NCBI GenBank assembly: GCA_002402725.1
Contig: DHGL01000015.1
Span: 6,519-22,801, forward strand
DNA: 16,283 nucleotides
Source: Anaerolineaceae bacterium UBA4799
GTDB lineage: Bacteria; Chloroflexota; Anaerolineae; Anaerolineales; Anaerolineaceae
Direction: 5' to 3'
This document shows, in pieces, positions 14,575 to 16,283 of this stretch (its first letter is position 1; each line of letters starts with the position of its first letter). The position numbers were made by a program, and so were the translations under genes. The notes beneath the pieces were generated by a model that was given only the letters and a program-made list of their open reading frames with translations, was not told where the DNA came from and did not search any database.

Positions 14575-15132
14575 TTGGCTTATGTCAAAGGACATTTAGA
14601 AGGTATTTATTACTTGGATTCTTCTTTTTTGCATTACTTCAATCGTGGTGTCAATCGTGCCCATATAGCTTTTGAGGATGATAACTATCTTTATCTACTC
14701 AGGCTGATGTACCGTTTTCTGCCGTATTATAAAATCGAGTTGGTGGCATATTGCTTGATGCCAAATTACTATCATATATTATTTGAGCAGTTGGAGGATA
14801 AACAAGGTTCACGTTTCATTCAGAGGTTCTTCAATTCGTTTACTCAGGCAATCAACAAATGCTCTGCAAGGGCGGGGACCCTTTTTCAGGGCAGAGCAAA
14901 ACACACTGAATTTGCAGACTTGGTAGACGTAGCAAATGTGGTTGGTTACATTCATCATAACCCGGTTGCAGCAGGATTGGTGAAGCATCCTTCTGAGTGG
15001 AGATATAGTGATTACAATGAATAGGCGGAAAAGGTGGGGTCAACACGCAAAGTTGTAAAATATAGAGAAGCACTCTTCGGTCCGTTGGTTGATTATGTTG
15101 AATTTGTGGAAAATTACGAAAAACAACCTTGA
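14575..15132 (+). pseudogene. Decayed Y1 (IS200/RAYT-like) transposase with premature stop
   Basis: The frame runs from TTG 14575 to TAG 15022-15024 (149 residues) and continues in frame to TGA 15130-15132 with family-like sequence (KYREALFGPLVDYVEFVENY). The start is uncertain, since only a TTG is available. The fold is that of REP-associated tyrosine transposases: FNRGVNRAHIAFEDDNY, YCLMPNYYHILF, the FNSFTQAINK helix, GTLFQGRAKH and GYIHHNPVAAGLVKHPSEWRYSDY. The usual H-x-H of this family (MPNHxH) is here N-Y-Y-H, one C-to-T change from His. The catalytic Tyr expected in the NSYxxxxN context is Phe114. The TAG follows SDYNE, where relatives commonly have Trp (TGG). Three separate lesions argue for an inactive remnant. 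Terminal hairpins typical of such elements were not identified apart from the repeat at 15127-15158. Confidence 0.75.
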
Positions 15133-15158
15133 AAAGGTTAGAAAAAACCTTTTCAAGG
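15127..15158. terminator. 13-bp perfect hairpin upstream of gatB
   Basis: CCTTGAAAAGGTT (15127-15139) pairs fully with AACCTTTTCAAGG (15146-15158) around the loop AGAAAA. The plus strand has no T run after it (CTGTTCGTG), while the minus strand continues TTGTTTTTCG, so as an intrinsic terminator it fits minus-strand transcription better. It contains the distal TGA of the transposase remnant and ends 24 bases before gatB. An element-end structure is the alternative. Confidence 0.6.
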
Positions 15159-15181
15159 CTGTTCGTGCCTAAGCGAGGACT

Positions 15182-15188
15182 AATGACA
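15182..15188. repeat. Right copy of AATGACA direct repeat bracketing the island
   Basis: Identical to 13057-13063. Before insertion, gatB may have begun at an ATGA overlapping the gatA stop, which would explain why both ends of the island carry ATGACA. This is inference. Confidence 0.3.
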
Positions 15189-16283
15189 GATTACGAAGCC
15201 ATCATCGGGCTTGAAACCCATATCCAACTGAATACCACCACCAAGGTGTTCTGTTCATGCAAAGCCGACTCATGGTTCGACCCGCCCAATACCAATATCT
15301 GCCCGGTGTGCTGCGGACTGCCGGGGGTGCTGCCGGTGCTCAACAAGGCTGTAGTGGAGAAGGGTGTGCTGCTGGCGCAGGCTATGAACGCCGAGATCCG
15401 CCCGCTTTCCTTCTTTGACCGCAAAAATTATTTTTACCCCGACCTGCCCAAAGGCTACCAGATCTCTCAATTTGACCAGTCGCTGGCCAGGGGCGGCTAC
15501 CTGGACCTGCCGGTGCCGGGGGCGGCTTCGCCTGATAAACAGGCTTACACCCGCCGCGTGACCATCTGGAAGTTGCACATCGAAGAGGATGCCGGCAAGA
15601 CCAAGGTGGGCAACCGGCGGCGCTTTATCGACTTCAACCGCTGCGGCGTGCCGCTGGTGGAGATGGTGACCGGCCCGGACCTGCGCACTGCTGACGAAGC
15701 GGCGCAGTACCTGATGCGCCTGCGCCAGCTATTGCGCTGGCTGGGCATCTCCGAAGCCGATATGGAAAAGGCGCACTTGAGGTGCGACGCCAACGTCTCC
15801 ATCCGTGTGCGGGGTGAGACCAAGCTGAACCCCAAAACCGAGATCAAGAACGTGAACTCGATTGACGCGGTGCGCGAAGCAATCGCGCGCGAGGTCGAGC
15901 GCCAGATCCGCGAGGTGGAGGCGGGAAACCGCATCGAAGCCTGGACGCTGGAGTGGGACGAGGACAGCGGCACGCTGAAGAAGATGCGTTCCAAGGAAAC
16001 CGAAGCCGATTACCGCTATTTCCGCGAACCCGACCTGCTGCCCATACGCCTGAACGAGGAGTGGAAGCGGCACATCCTGGCGGATTTCCCGGAGCTGCCG
16101 CTGGCGCGGCGCGCGCGCTTCGTGGAACAGTACAACCTGCCGGAGTACGACGCAGATATCCTCACATCAGAACGCAGGCTTTCTGATTACTATGAAAACA
16201 CGCTCAAGGCTTATGGTGGAGACCCCAAGAAGGTTTCCAACTGGTTGATGAACGACGTGTTGCGCATGATCAACGACCAGGGG
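15183..16283 (+). CDS. gatB: Asp-tRNA(Asn)/Glu-tRNA(Gln) amidotransferase subunit B (3' truncated by window edge)
   Basis: The frame is open from ATG 15183 to the window end, 367 codons without a stop; a full GatB is about 480 residues. AGCGAGGA about 6 bases upstream serves as the ribosome-binding site. GatB phosphorylates the misacylated Glu or Asp on tRNA and receives ammonia from GatA. It begins MTDYEAIIGLETHIQLNT, the conserved G-L-E-x-H-x-Q-L start, and has the zinc-binding cysteines in CSC (about residues 24-26) and NICPVCCGLPG. Further hallmarks are PDLPKGYQISQFD, LHIEEDAGK, DFNRCGVPLVEMVTGPD, LRCDANVS, KTEIKNVNS and RSKETEADYRYFREPDLLP. The C-terminal YqeY-like tRNA-binding domain lies outside the window. 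Codon use is GC-rich like gatA. Its separation from gatA by the AT-rich island is the oddity. Confidence 0.97.
   Translation, partial: MTDYEAIIGLETHIQLNTTTKVFCSCKADSWFDPPNTNICPVCCGLPGVLPVLNKAVVEKGVLLAQAMNAEIRPLSFFDRKNYFYPDLPKGYQISQFDQSLARGGYLDLPVPGAASPDKQAYTRRVTIWKLHIEEDAGKTKVGNRRRFIDFNRCGVPLVEMVTGPDLRTADEAAQYLMRLRQLLRWLGISEADMEKAHLRCDANVSIRVRGETKLNPKTEIKNVNSIDAVREAIAREVERQIREVEAGNRIEAWTLEWDEDSGTLKKMRSKETEADYRYFREPDLLPIRLNEEWKRHILADFPELPLARRARFVEQYNLPEYDADILTSERRLSDYYENTLKAYGGDPKKVSNWLMNDVLRMINDQG

Larger units (their letters stand above)
13058..15181. mobile_element. AT-rich island splitting gatA from gatB (restriction-modification system plus decayed transposase)
   Basis: Base composition changes abruptly at the gatA stop to visibly AT-rich DNA with A/T-ending codons, and returns to GC-rich at the gatB start. 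The island holds a methyltransferase, its endonuclease, a decayed Y1 transposase remnant and a hairpin. The direct repeat AATGACA lies at 13057-13063 and 15182-15188, on both edges. Acquisition by horizontal transfer is inferred; the mechanism is unknown. Confidence 0.75.

Noticed and set aside
13057..15188. AATGACA heptamers as a firm target-site duplication
   Set aside because: Only seven bases, at two start codons where ATG-ACA can recur by chance; kept as a hypothesis, not a mobile-element boundary.
1..16283. CRISPR arrays, tRNA or rRNA genes
   Set aside because: No regularly spaced repeats, cloverleaf-like segments or rRNA-like conserved stretches were noticed on reading both strands; small structured RNAs could still be missed without a covariance-model search.

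Overview
The window looks like chromosomal DNA from a GC-rich member of the Chloroflexota, probably Anaerolineae-like. The support is indirect: the style of the proteins (a stand-alone SagB-type nitroreductase, an eRF1-like baeRF protein, Pro/Thr-rich membrane-anchored small proteins) and the gene mix. No rRNA or marker gene is present that would fix the taxonomy.

Layout. 1-426 is the 3' end of an HtrA-type serine protease (PDZ part). 470-1219 is an eRF1-like (baeRF) protein. A terminator separates it from a convergent gene for a membrane-anchored coiled-coil protein (1288-2079, minus). Divergent from that gene, murJ (lipid II flippase) and a SagB-type oxidoreductase form a two-gene operon (2207-4580). 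It ends at a bidirectional terminator shared with the convergent dnaE-pfkA operon (minus, 9476 to 4649). Further right, a coupled minus-strand pair encodes a four-helix membrane protein and a CYTH-domain protein (10754 to 9679). A compact divergent promoter region follows, with a good sigma70-type promoter reading right into a small membrane protein, then gatC, gatA and, after an interruption, gatB (truncated by the window end at 16283).

The most unusual part is 13058-15181. The gatCAB operon, which makes the Asp/Glu-tRNA amidotransferase, is split between gatA and gatB by about 2.1 kb of visibly AT-rich DNA. This carries a type II restriction-modification system: a beta-class SPPY methyltransferase and a BglII/BstYI-type endonuclease with D-x8-E-x-Q. 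The methyltransferase start codon overlaps the gatA stop (ATGA), and the endonuclease start overlaps the methyltransferase stop (ATGA), so gatA-M-R reads as one translationally coupled series inside a housekeeping operon. Behind the endonuclease lies a decayed IS200/RAYT-like Y1 transposase with both catalytic positions substituted and an in-frame amber stop, then a 13-bp perfect hairpin just before gatB. The short direct repeat AATGACA brackets the island at the gatA stop and the gatB start.

The other genes are ordinary housekeeping functions (cell-wall precursor export, replication, glycolysis, misacylated-tRNA correction) with small accessory genes. No tRNA, rRNA, CRISPR array, intein or replication origin was seen.
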